Positions 1-7,568 are shown, counted from the stretch's first letter. The stretch is 25,657 nucleotides of DNA from an uncultured Veillonellaceae bacterium (GCA_958439155.1 CAUBUJ010000002.1:1-25657), one strand, 5' to 3'. Made by a program: numbers and translations. The notes: a model not told the origin generated them from the sequence alone.

Positions 1-44
1 TCTGGAAAATCTCGGTCATCGTATTTGCTGTATTGATTGTTCTA

Positions 45-73
45 ATTATATGGCGTTCTCTTCTATCCGTCAA
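45..73 (-). promoter_or_regulatory. sigma-A-type promoter reading out of the left edge
   Basis: On the minus strand there is TTGACG (68-73), a 17-base spacer and a perfect TATAAT (45-50). The expected transcription start is near position 38, so the transcript leaves the window and its gene is not visible. An ATG at 20-18 has no Shine-Dalgarno, so I do not call a coding start. The promoter lies just downstream of the 76-aa gene that ends at 109, and I see no convincing terminator between them. Confidence 0.75.
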
Positions 74-108
74 TACCCTTTTTGAAAATTCCCGCCTGAC
101 AATTTGTA

Positions 109-339
109 TCAGTAGTGGATGCCGTATTTCCGCTTCAGCGCATCAATATCGGCGCGCATCTCTTCATCGCACTTCTGGAGCATGGCAGAAAGGCCTGGTC
201 CGCCCCGCCGGGCAAGAAGCGCCCGTTTCGCGGAAGACACCTTGTAGAGATGGGCCAGTTCTTTTTTGTAAGCCCCCATGAGCTCGGCCAGTTCTTCCGG
301 CGTGAGCTCTTCCTGGTCAATGTTCTGATTGTCTGTCAC
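109..339 (-). CDS. small protein of unknown function (76 aa)
   Basis: I do not recognise this family. The likely start is the GTG at 339-337, which overlaps the TGA of the upstream kinase gene as GTGA, with an AGAAAGGAAG ribosome-binding region just upstream. A longer reading from 423 would overlap the kinase by almost 90 bases and is unlikely. The product is short, highly charged and predicted helical: an acidic N-terminus (DQEELTPEELAELMGAYKKE), a basic centre (SSAKRALLARRGG) and a second charged helix ending in KRKYGIHY. There is no signal peptide, membrane segment or cysteine-pair motif. The 4-base overlap suggests translational coupling to the sugar kinase. It is the last gene of the operon that begins at the flavodiiron gene. 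Confidence 0.6.
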   Translation of the reverse strand: MTDNQNIDQEELTPEELAELMGAYKKELAHLYKVSSAKRALLARRGGPGLSAMLQKCDEEMRADIDALKRKYGIHY

Positions 340-1277
340 AGCGATTCTTCCTTTCTTCCCATTTGTTCTGCCCAGCGCGGCGCGTCGCCTGGAAAGTCCG
401 GCATGCCGCCCTGCCGGGTACATACATAGGCGGACACCTCCACGGCCAGGGCGTGGGCCTTACGGAGAGAGAGGCCCTTGGCAAGACCTGCGAAAAAAGC
501 GGCAGTGAAACTGTCCCCTGCCCCCACCGTATCGGCGGCGCGCTCTTTCGGCGCAGCGAGAGACGACCGCTCTCCCTCCAGAAATACGGTGCTCCCTTTC
601 GCTCCTTCCGTGTAGATGAAGCAGGAAATCCCCCGCGCCGCGAGATAGGCCCGGTACGCTTCCGGCGAAGTCTCCTGAAGGCCTGCGAAGGCGCACAAAA
701 GGGGCAGTTCCTCTTCATTGCACTTCACAGCGTCTGACAGGGAGAGAAGAGAGGCGACAATTTCCCTGCTGTAGAAACGGCCCCGCAGGTTCACGTCAAA
801 CACACGGCGGCTCTCCGGGCGCATCCCCTGAAGAAAGCGCCGCGCTGTCTCTCTCGTGAGAGCGCCGTACTGGGCGAGCGTGCCGAAACAGCAGAGATCG
901 GCCTTTTCCGCAAGGCCCGCCAGTTCTGCCGTATAAGGAATGGTCTCATAGGCGGGATCATCTGCAAAGGTATAGGAAGGGATGCCTCCTTCCCGGAAAG
1001 ACACCTTCACGTGCCCTGTAGGGCGGCCGGTCTCCGTCAGGAAAAGAGCCAGTTCCTTCTCTTTGAGGAGGCGGCGCGCTTCCTGTCCCATCGCGTCCCG
1101 TCCTACAGCGCTGACCAGTGCGGCCGACATGCCCAGGCGGGACGCGGTATAGGCGAAATTGGCAGGCGCTCCCCCAAGGCGGGGGCCGGAAGGGAGCAGG
1201 TCAAAAAGCACTTCCCCGAGGCCCACAAAAAGAGGAGCCTTTTGATTCTGATTGTTATCCACTGCTATATCTCCCAT
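336..1277 (-). CDS. PfkB-family carbohydrate kinase (fructokinase-like)
   Basis: This is a ribokinase/PfkB-family sugar kinase that would transfer phosphate from ATP to a sugar in the cytoplasm. The N-terminal substrate-binding region has GGAPAN (residues 35-40) and the C-terminal PfkB signature DTVGAGDSFTAAF begins at residue 249, with D255 as the expected catalytic base. The length of 313 aa is normal. The overall pattern (FVGLGEVLFDLLP near the start, GGAPANFAY, DVNLRGRFYS) is closest to fructokinases, but the sugar cannot be fixed from sequence alone. The ATG at 1277 is one base after the glycosylase stop. A GTG at 1262 preceded by GGGAG is an alternative start that would remove five residues. 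The 3' end overlaps the next gene by four bases. Confidence 0.88.
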   Translation of the reverse strand: MGDIAVDNNQNQKAPLFVGLGEVLFDLLPSGPRLGGAPANFAYTASRLGMSAALVSAVGRDAMGQEARRLLKEKELALFLTETGRPTGHVKVSFREGGIPSYTFADDPAYETIPYTAELAGLAEKADLCCFGTLAQYGALTRETARRFLQGMRPESRRVFDVNLRGRFYSREIVASLLSLSDAVKCNEEELPLLCAFAGLQETSPEAYRAYLAARGISCFIYTEGAKGSTVFLEGERSSLAAPKERAADTVGAGDSFTAAFFAGLAKGLSLRKAHALAVEVSAYVCTRQGGMPDFPGDAPRWAEQMGRKEESL

Positions 1278-1278
1278 G

Positions 1279-1863
1279 CTACCGGCTCACCCAGGGGCTG
1301 CCGGTTAGGGTAAAACGCCAGGGGAAGTCTTTCCCATACCTGGCATAGTCAATATGTTTCCGTTGGGATACGGAAATGGGGCAGGTTTCCCCTTCTTCCA
1401 CGAAAAGATGGCCTGTAACGAGATCGGCGCCGCAGAGACTTCTGTCAATGCCCATGGCCATCGTGAGACGCCCAGGCCCTGCGGTGAGAAGCCGCCCTTT
1501 CGCGCCGCCCCTATCCTTTTCCATCAGGGCCCGTCCTTCCACCGGCTCGCCTGCCCGGAGAAGCACGCACCCGGCAGTGCCTTCCGGCGCGCAGACCATA
1601 TTGAAACAGCAGTACATCCCGTAAATCAGGTATACATAGGCGTGACCGGGCTCTCCAAAAATAACCTCCGTCCTGGGCGTCCGCCCTTTGAAGGAATGGG
1701 CCCCGTCGTCGGGACGGCCTTCAAAGAACCCGCCATACGCTTCCGTTTCGGTAATGCGGAGGGCCCGCCGGCCGCCGGGGCCGTCATGAACGAGGACTGC
1801 CCCGATGAGCTTCCTTGCGGTGGTTACAGGATCCCCGGAAAAATCTTCCCGGGTCCATCTCAT
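1279..1863 (-). CDS. 3-methyladenine DNA glycosylase (AAG/MPG family)
   Basis: This base-excision repair enzyme removes alkylated purines such as 3-methyladenine by cleaving the N-glycosidic bond. The 194-aa product matches the AAG/MPG fold along its whole length. By comparison with human AAG, E41 in ITETEAYGG is the likely general base, Y43, H56 (DDGAHS) and Y78 would stack on the flipped base, and Y81 in YVYLIYGMY is the intercalating tyrosine. GRTPRTEVIFGEPG and CVLLRAGEPVEG are further family blocks. It is unrelated to the AlkA and Tag families. The ATG overlaps the TGA of the upstream adaptor gene as ATGA, so the two are probably translationally coupled. Confidence 0.92.
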   Translation of the reverse strand: MRWTREDFSGDPVTTARKLIGAVLVHDGPGGRRALRITETEAYGGFFEGRPDDGAHSFKGRTPRTEVIFGEPGHAYVYLIYGMYCCFNMVCAPEGTAGCVLLRAGEPVEGRALMEKDRGGAKGRLLTAGPGRLTMAMGIDRSLCGADLVTGHLFVEEGETCPISVSQRKHIDYARYGKDFPWRFTLTGSPWVSR

Positions 1864-2939
1864 TTCACATTGACCTCCATGCCCAGCTCCAGGTCATCGG
1901 AAGGAGCAGTAATGATGCGGTCCCCGTCGCGGAGTCCGCTCACCACCAGTTTGCTCTCCCCGTCATCGCTGGCAACGACTACGGTGCGCATATCCACCAG
2001 GTTCTTTTCATTCACAATTTTCAGCTGATCCCGGCCGATGAACGCTTTCGACGGCACCACATAGCCCGGCACGTTCTGTCCGCTTTCGATGCGGAGATTG
2101 TAGAGATTGCCAATCTCGATGGCATCGTCCGGATTGTCTGCCTGTACCTTGTAGACTGTATAGTCATCCCCGCTGGTATTGGGCTGGGGCTTGAGCTCGC
2201 CGTACCAGGTCCCGCCATGGTCTTTGTCGGAAATGGTGACGGTGAGAGTCCGGCTGTCCTTGGCTTTCCGCAGCACATCATCGAGGACTGCCGGAATCTG
2301 CACATTCGCCGTCACCGGCGAGTTCTGGCGGATCACGAGAGCCGGCTGGCCGGCAGACACCGCTTTCTGATCTGACACATAGACCTGGGACACAATCCCG
2401 TCAATGGGCGAAAGGATGGTGCACTCCGCTATGGCCCGGCGCAGCGCCTGGAGAGCGGCCATATCCCCTTCGCTTGCAGAAGGCGCGGCAGGAGCGGCTG
2501 CCTGCGGCGAGGAAGCGGCGCGCCGTCCCTGGATGCAGTTGTATTCCGCCCGGGTAATGATGCCCTGCCGGAGAAGGGACGCTTCCATGCTGTCATCGAT
2601 GGGCGCTTCATAGACCGGCGCGGCCGCCGGCGCCTGGGAAGAGGCGATCTTTGCTTCCATCGCCGCTGCCTGCGACTCATAGGCGGACGCATCCAGCTGG
2701 AGAAGCAGCTGCCCCGCCTGGACCTGGCTCCCTACATCGGGAAGAGTGGATGTAATATTTCCTGACACCTGGGGCACAATGGGAACGGAATGAAGCGCTT
2801 CCGGCCGGATTTCCGCTTCATACACAAAAGGAACGTCTTTTTTGACCGCCGGCATGACCGAAACGGAAGGCTTCCCGCATCCGCCGGCGCCAAGGGCTAT
2901 ACAGACCGCCGCGGCCATCCAGAACATACGATATTTCAT
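1860..2939 (-). CDS. RND/HlyD-type periplasmic adaptor lipoprotein
   Basis: This is a membrane-fusion (adaptor) protein of the kind that joins an inner-membrane pump to an outer-membrane channel. The chosen ATG at 2939 gives 359 aa and places an AAAGGAG upstream, although spacing is long (about 18 bases). A TTG at 2978 in the same frame has no ribosome-binding site. A short signal peptide ends in IALGAGGC, a plausible lipobox. Next come a lipoyl/barrel-sandwich half (VPQVSGNITSTLPDVGSQVQ, then GQLLLQLD), an Ala/Pro-rich interval where the coiled-coil hairpin normally lies, the second lipoyl half (ECTILSPIDGIVSQVYV), and beta-barrel and membrane-proximal domains ending in GLRDGDRIITAPSDD. No pump or channel gene is adjacent. 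It starts 4 bases after the flavodiiron stop codon. Confidence 0.82.
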   Translation of the reverse strand: MKYRMFWMAAAVCIALGAGGCGKPSVSVMPAVKKDVPFVYEAEIRPEALHSVPIVPQVSGNITSTLPDVGSQVQAGQLLLQLDASAYESQAAAMEAKIASSQAPAAAPVYEAPIDDSMEASLLRQGIITRAEYNCIQGRRAASSPQAAAPAAPSASEGDMAALQALRRAIAECTILSPIDGIVSQVYVSDQKAVSAGQPALVIRQNSPVTANVQIPAVLDDVLRKAKDSRTLTVTISDKDHGGTWYGELKPQPNTSGDDYTVYKVQADNPDDAIEIGNLYNLRIESGQNVPGYVVPSKAFIGRDQLKIVNEKNLVDMRTVVVASDDGESKLVVSGLRDGDRIITAPSDDLELGMEVNVK

Positions 2940-2943
2940 TCTT

Positions 2944-4170
2944 TTATTGTTTCTCTTCTCCTTTGATGCTTTCCGCAAGAACAGCTGCCAGGGCTTTTAA
3001 ATGTTTCTCTTCTTCCGGTCCCGGCGCGGAATGGATAAACACCGGTTCTGCGAGGATTTCTGTGTCCTTCCAGGAAGAGATCATCTCTTTCATGATCTTC
3101 CCTGCCACATTGGGAGCCCAGCTGGCGTTGCTCACAAGGGCTGCCTTCCGGCCGTGAATGAGATGGTCCGCCAGTTCTTCCAGGAAGGTCCTCATTTTCG
3201 GGAAGAGCCCCATATTGTAGACCGGCGCGGCGAAGATAAGGTGACTGTGTTCCATCGCTTCCGCCAGGCCGTACGATACGTCGGTGTGGTTCATATCCAT
3301 CATGGTGACCGGAGTGATTCCTTCTTCCTCCAGTTCCCGCGCGAGGAGCCTTGCCGCAGCGGCGGTATTTCCATAGGTGGAGGTATAGAAAATGACGGCG
3401 CCCTTCCGGGACGGCGTCCAGGCGGCCCAGCGGCGGGTATCATTCATGATGAGATCCATATCCTCTTTCCGCCGGAATACAGGCCCGTGGAGGGGCGCCA
3501 CCATTTTCACCGGAACGGCGGAAATCTTCCGCATCACAGAAAGAACCTGGGGCCCAAATTTGGACATGATCGCGCTGTAGTAGCGCCGCGCGGACGGCTC
3601 ATACTGCGCTTTGTAATCATAGGCGTCAGCAAATACGCTGCCGGCCAGTCTGCCGAAGGTCCCGAAGGCGTCCGCGCTGAAAAGGACCTGGTCTGTCTCA
3701 TCATAGGTGAAGGTCACTTCCGGCCAGTGCACCATAGGCGCCGAGAAGAAGCGGAGGGTCCGCCGCCCGAGAGGAAGGCGCATTCTCTCATTGGTCACGA
3801 TGTAACGGTCCTTCATGGGATGATGGAAGAACTGCTCAAACATGCGCAGCGCCGGCGCGGACGCGGCGATTTTCGCGGAAGGATACTTCTCCGCAAGCGC
3901 CAGCAGCGTGCCGCTGTGATCGGGCTCCATATGGTTGACCACGATGTAATCCAGGGGCCGCCCTGCGAGGGATTCTTCCACATTCTGCAGGAAGACCGCG
4001 CTCACCACCTGATCGGCCGTATCAATGACCGCTGTTTTTTCATCATCGATAAAGTAGGAATTATAGGTCACGCCTTCCGGAATGGGAATATAGTTTTCAA
4101 AATAGGCCGACGCTTCATCATTGGCGCCGATCCAATACAGTCCTTCTCCGATTTTCTGTCTCTCGCTCAT
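2944..4170 (-). CDS. flavodiiron protein (O2/NO reductase, FprA-type)
   Basis: This is a two-domain flavodiiron protein of typical length (408 aa). In anaerobes the family reduces O2 to water or NO to N2O with electrons from rubredoxin or related carriers. The N-terminal metallo-beta-lactamase-like domain carries the diiron ligands H80-x-E82-x-D84-H85, H148, D167 and H228. The C-terminal flavodoxin domain starts near residue 256, with the FMN phosphate loop TSTYGNT (263-269) and a second FMN loop near APVYNMG. There is no C-terminal rubredoxin or flavin reductase extension, so partners must be encoded elsewhere. ATG at 4170 is preceded by GAAAGGAG. It is the first gene of the left-hand operon, under the promoter at 4231-4259. 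Confidence 0.93.
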   Translation of the reverse strand: MSERQKIGEGLYWIGANDEASAYFENYIPIPEGVTYNSYFIDDEKTAVIDTADQVVSAVFLQNVEESLAGRPLDYIVVNHMEPDHSGTLLALAEKYPSAKIAASAPALRMFEQFFHHPMKDRYIVTNERMRLPLGRRTLRFFSAPMVHWPEVTFTYDETDQVLFSADAFGTFGRLAGSVFADAYDYKAQYEPSARRYYSAIMSKFGPQVLSVMRKISAVPVKMVAPLHGPVFRRKEDMDLIMNDTRRWAAWTPSRKGAVIFYTSTYGNTAAAARLLARELEEEGITPVTMMDMNHTDVSYGLAEAMEHSHLIFAAPVYNMGLFPKMRTFLEELADHLIHGRKAALVSNASWAPNVAGKIMKEMISSWKDTEILAEPVFIHSAPGPEEEKHLKALAAVLAESIKGEEKQ

Positions 4171-4230
4171 GTGTCTCTCCTTTCACTGGCTTGGCCTTTT
4201 CCTTTTCATGGAAAAGACAATGATACTTGT

Positions 4231-4259
4231 ATTGTATTTCATTTTTTCTCTGATGGCAA
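4231..4259 (-). promoter_or_regulatory. sigma-A-type promoter for the flavodiiron operon
   Basis: On the minus strand TTGCCA (4254-4259), a 17-base spacer and TACAAT (4231-4236) form a good vegetative promoter. It lies just downstream of the dnaJ terminator, so the flavodiiron operon is a separate unit. A perfect 6-base inverted repeat with a 3-base centre (CTTTTC-ATG-GAAAAG, 4202-4216) sits in the presumed leader and could be an operator, but I recognise no known regulator site. Confidence 0.7.
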
Positions 4260-4296
4260 AAGAAATACGCCGCTCCTTTTCAGGAAGCAGCGTATA
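4259..4296 (-). terminator. intrinsic terminator after dnaJ
   Basis: On the minus strand a stem ATACGCTGCTTCC / GGAGCGGCGTAT (4265-4295, with one G-U pair and one bulged base, loop TGAAAA) is followed by TTTCTTTT. It lies 17 bases past the dnaJ stop codon and before the flavodiiron promoter. Confidence 0.8.
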
Positions 4297-4311
4297 TTCC
4301 AGAGGACCTGC

Positions 4312-5511
4312 TTATTTCAGCTGATCCAGCTTGTCCGTAAGTTTTCCTGCCAGTTTGTCAATGAGGCGGTCCAGAAAACCGGAACCTTTCCCTTTGTAGG
4401 TGGTAATGTCTTCGCCGGAAATGTCAGCGTACCGGAGGAGCGCTTCTTTCTGCTCCCCTTTGAGATTCCGCGGCACCACCACATTGACCACCACATAGAG
4501 ATCGCCCTTGCCGCCGCGGCGCAGACGAGGCATGCCTTCTCCTTTGATGCGGAACCGGGTTCCGCTCTGCGTGCCCGCGGGGATCTTCAGTTCCACTTCA
4601 TTGTCCAGCGTGAGGACCTTGATGGAATTCCCGAGAGCGGCTGTAGGGAAGGAAATATTGGCGCGGCAGTACAGATCGTCTCCATCCCGTTCAAAGTCCG
4701 GATCGGGTTTCACGTAAATATAGGCGTAGAGATCGCCGCTTGGCCCGCCGCGGACGCCGGGATTGCCTTCGCCGGCGACGCGCATGCGCATGCCTGTCTC
4801 GATGCCGGCAGGAATATTGATTTCAATCTTCTTGTCCACGTTCTGGATGCCGCTGCCGTGGCACTGGGAGCACTTCTTCTGGATGATCTTCCCTGTGCCG
4901 CCGCAGTACCGGCAGGTGGTTTCATTCACCATCTGGCCGAAGGGGGTATTCCGGACGACCCGTTCCCGTCCGCTGCCGTGGCAGTGCGGGCAGGTCTCAA
5001 CCGGTGTCCCCGGTTCGGCGCAGCTCCCATGGCACTTGGAACAGGTCTCTTCCTTGCGGACCGAGAAGGTCTTCTTCACGCCTTTCGCGGCTTCCCGCAG
5101 GGTGATTTCCAGATCATACCGGAGATCGTCCCCTTTCTGCGGGCCATTGGACCGGCGGGCTCCACCGGTGAACATGTCGAAAATGTCCCCCATATCGAAT
5201 CCGCCCTGGCCGCCAAAGCCGCCAAAACCTCCGAAACCGCCGGCGCCGCCAAATCCGCCGGCTCCCGCGCCGCCGCGCTGGGCCTGTTCATAGGCGTCGT
5301 GGCCCACCTGGTCATACTGGGAGCGTTTGCCCGCGTCGGAAAGTGTCTGATAGGCTTCATTCACTTCCTTGAATTTCTGGGCCGCTTCCGGGTCATTGGG
5401 GTGAAGGTCCGGATGGTACTTGCGGGCCATCGTCCGGTATGCCTTTTTAATTTCATCCTCGGTGGCATTCTTGTTTACGCCGAGTACTTCATAATAGTCA
5501 CGAGCTGCCAT
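4312..5511 (-). CDS. dnaJ: co-chaperone DnaJ (Hsp40)
   Basis: DnaJ delivers unfolded proteins to DnaK and stimulates its ATPase. At 399 aa this is a complete type I protein: a J domain with HPD at residues 33-35, a Gly/Phe-rich linker (about 80-105) made of short GGFGG repeats, a zinc domain with Cys pairs 157/160, 174/177, 200/203 and 214/217, then the two C-terminal substrate-binding beta domains. The first zinc repeat reads CSKCHGSC, with a cysteine (164) where glycine is usual. The ATG at 5511 has a weak ribosome-binding site (AGGATGATAGA). It is the last gene of the heat-shock operon, separated from dnaK by about 120 bases that hold a large hairpin. Confidence 0.98.
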   Translation of the reverse strand: MAARDYYEVLGVNKNATEDEIKKAYRTMARKYHPDLHPNDPEAAQKFKEVNEAYQTLSDAGKRSQYDQVGHDAYEQAQRGGAGAGGFGGAGGFGGFGGFGGQGGFDMGDIFDMFTGGARRSNGPQKGDDLRYDLEITLREAAKGVKKTFSVRKEETCSKCHGSCAEPGTPVETCPHCHGSGRERVVRNTPFGQMVNETTCRYCGGTGKIIQKKCSQCHGSGIQNVDKKIEINIPAGIETGMRMRVAGEGNPGVRGGPSGDLYAYIYVKPDPDFERDGDDLYCRANISFPTAALGNSIKVLTLDNEVELKIPAGTQSGTRFRIKGEGMPRLRRGGKGDLYVVVNVVVPRNLKGEQKEALLRYADISGEDITTYKGKGSGFLDRLIDKLAGKLTDKLDQLK

Positions 5512-5563
5512 TCTATCATCCTGTCCAACACAAAATTCTTCTGGGACGCCATTTCTTTATAAC

Positions 5564-5610
5564 AGGCAAAGGATTGGGAACAGAAAACCTGCTCTCAATC
5601 CTTTCTGCCT
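5564..5610 (-). other. large intergenic hairpin between dnaK and dnaJ
   Basis: On the minus strand AGGC-AGA-AAGGATTG pairs with CAATCCTTT-GCCT: a 9-bp core stem, a small internal bulge and a further 4-bp stem. The loop can pair internally as AGCAG/CTGTT. No U-tract follows, so it is not a standard terminator. A role in mRNA processing, stability or partial attenuation between dnaK and dnaJ is inferred. Confidence 0.6.
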
Positions 5611-5633
5611 CTTATAAAAGGGATTTCTGTCCT

Positions 5634-7508
5634 TTATTTCTTATCGTCGTCTACCACTTTGTAGTCCGCATCGACTGTATCGCCTTTATGAGCAGCGCCC
5701 TGCTGCGGTCCCTGCTGGGCTCCCTGCGCGCCCTGGGCCGCACCAGCCGCCTGCTGGGCCTGCTGCGCCTGCTGGTAAAGTTTTTCCGTCAGTTCATGGA
5801 GGGGCTTGGTGAGAGCGTCTGCGTCGGCTTTGATCTTGTCCGCGTCGCTCCCCTTCAAGGTTTCTTTCAGCTTTTCAATGGCGGCGTTCACTTCTTTCAC
5901 CTTTTCCGGATCGCCTTTGTCGCCGATTTCCTTCACAGTCTTTTCTGCCTGGTACACGAGAGCTTCCGCATTGTTTCTCGCGGTGACAGCTTCTTTCCGC
6001 TTCTTGTCTTCTTCCGCGTGAGCTTCCGCGTCTTTCTGCATTCTCGCGATTTCTTCATCAGAGAGACCGTTGGAAGAGGTAATATCAATCTTCTGTTCCT
6101 TGCCGGTGCCCAGGTCTTTCGCGGACACATGGACAATGCCGTTGGCGTCGATATCAAAGCTTACCTGAATCTGCGGCACTCCTCTCGGAGCGGGCGGAAT
6201 ATCAGAAAGTTCGAACCGGCCGAGGGTCTTGTTGTCTGCCGCCATAGGACGTTCGCCCTGGAGGACATGAATGTCTACAGAAGGCTGGTTGTCCACAGCG
6301 GTGGAGAAAATCTGGGTCTTCTGGGTCGGAATGGTGGTGTTTCTCTTGATCATGGTGGTGAATACGCCGCCCAGGGTTTCAATGCCCAGGGAGAGCGGAG
6401 TCACATCGAGGAGGAGTACGTCTTTCACTTCCCCTTTGAGCACGCCTGCCTGAATGGCTGCGCCCACCGCGACAGATTCATCCGGGTTGATGCCCTTGCT
6501 CGGTTCCTTGCCGAATTTGCTCCGGCACAGCGCCTGTACCGCAGGAATACGGGACGAACCGCCCACGAGAAGGATCTTTTCAATATCCGCGTTGGTTACG
6601 CCTGCATCTTTCATAGCCGCGTCAATCGGCGGAATGGTGGCTTCTACCAGGTCTTCGGTGATGCGGTCAAATTCCGCACGGGTCAGGGTCGCGTCGAAAT
6701 GGACAGGCTGGCCGCTCTGGTCCACCGTAAGGAAGGGCAGGTTGATTTCCGTCGCCATCACGCCGGAGAGTTCAATCTTCGCTTTTTCGCCGGCTTCCTT
6801 GAGGCGCTGGTTGGTCATGGGATCGCGCTTCAGCTCGAAGCCGTTCTGTTTCTTGAAGGTATCAGCGATCCAGTCCATCACGCGGGCATCGAAGTCATCG
6901 CCGCCGAGATGGCCGTTGCCGTTGGACGCCTTCACTTCGAAGACGCCGTCAGCGAGGTTCAGAATGGACACATCGAAGGTGCCGCCGCCCAAATCGTATA
7001 CGAGGAAGGTATGTTCCTTGCCGTCTTTGATCTTGTCCAGGCCGTACGCCAGAGAAGACGCGGTCGGTTCATTGATGATGCGGAGTACATTGAGACCGGC
7101 AATCTTGCCTGCGTCCTTTGTGGCCTGCCGCTGGGCGTCTGTGAAGTAGGCCGGGCAGGTGATGACCGCTTCGGTCACCTTTTCGCCGAGGTACGCTTCC
7201 GCGTCGGTTTTCAGTTTCTGCAGAATCATCGCGGAAATTTCCTGCGGGGTGTAGTCCTTGCCGTCGATATGGACTTTGTAATCGCTGCCCATGTGACGTT
7301 TAATGGAAACTACAGTGCGGTCCGGATTGGACACAGCCTGGCGTTTGGCCAGCTGGCCTACGAGGCGTTCCCCCGTTTTGGAGAAGCCTACCACTGACGG
7401 GGTGAGCCGGGAACCTTCCGCGTTCGGAATAACCACAGGCTCGCCGCCTTCCATCACAGCTACGACAGAGTTCGTCGTACCAAGATCGATACCAATCACT
7501 TTAGACAT
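5634..7508 (-). CDS. dnaK: molecular chaperone DnaK (Hsp70)
   Basis: DnaK is the ATP-driven Hsp70 chaperone of the cytoplasm. The 624-aa product is full length. The nucleotide-binding domain begins with the phosphate-loop sequence GIDLGTTNS (6-14) and contains the family blocks ITCPAYFTDAQRQATKDAG, RIINEPTASSLAYG and ILLVGGSSRIPAVQ. The interdomain linker DVLLLDVTPLSLGIET leads to the substrate-binding domain, followed by a helical lid. The C-terminal tail is rich in Gln, Ala and Gly (repeated QQAQQA and AQGAQ units) and ends DADYKVVDDDKK, as in many bacterial DnaKs. ATG at 7508 is preceded by AAGGAGG. It lies between grpE and dnaJ and should be controlled by the CIRCE site upstream of hrcA. 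Confidence 0.99.
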   Translation of the reverse strand: MSKVIGIDLGTTNSVVAVMEGGEPVVIPNAEGSRLTPSVVGFSKTGERLVGQLAKRQAVSNPDRTVVSIKRHMGSDYKVHIDGKDYTPQEISAMILQKLKTDAEAYLGEKVTEAVITCPAYFTDAQRQATKDAGKIAGLNVLRIINEPTASSLAYGLDKIKDGKEHTFLVYDLGGGTFDVSILNLADGVFEVKASNGNGHLGGDDFDARVMDWIADTFKKQNGFELKRDPMTNQRLKEAGEKAKIELSGVMATEINLPFLTVDQSGQPVHFDATLTRAEFDRITEDLVEATIPPIDAAMKDAGVTNADIEKILLVGGSSRIPAVQALCRSKFGKEPSKGINPDESVAVGAAIQAGVLKGEVKDVLLLDVTPLSLGIETLGGVFTTMIKRNTTIPTQKTQIFSTAVDNQPSVDIHVLQGERPMAADNKTLGRFELSDIPPAPRGVPQIQVSFDIDANGIVHVSAKDLGTGKEQKIDITSSNGLSDEEIARMQKDAEAHAEEDKKRKEAVTARNNAEALVYQAEKTVKEIGDKGDPEKVKEVNAAIEKLKETLKGSDADKIKADADALTKPLHELTEKLYQQAQQAQQAAGAAQGAQGAQQGPQQGAAHKGDTVDADYKVVDDDKK

Positions 7509-7568
7509 ATAAATTGCCTCCTTACTATTTTTCTTGTTTATATAGAATAGGCTGGAAAATAGATTTCC

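Noticed and set aside
33..281. Short plus-strand frame with a hydrophobic start (MIVLIIWRSLL)
   Set aside because: No ribosome-binding site; it overlaps the outward promoter and the well-supported 76-aa gene on the other strand.
5205..5280. Short tandem repeat in dnaJ
   Set aside because: The repeated bases encode the Gly/Phe-rich linker that all type I DnaJ proteins have; it is not an independent repeat element.
3001..5562. Long plus-strand open frame (over 850 codons) opposite the flavodiiron and dnaJ genes
   Set aside because: It is antisense to well-recognised proteins, crosses a terminator and promoter region, and has a His/Arg/Phe-rich translation with no domain; it is a by-product of codon bias in the real genes.
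5700..5780. CTGCTGGGC-like repeats near the end of dnaK
   Set aside because: They encode the Gln/Ala-rich C-terminal tail of DnaK and reflect protein composition.
5574..7397. Plus-strand open frame of about 600 codons opposite dnaK
   Set aside because: Antisense shadow of dnaK with no recognisable domain; long antisense frames opposite dnaK are a known artefact.
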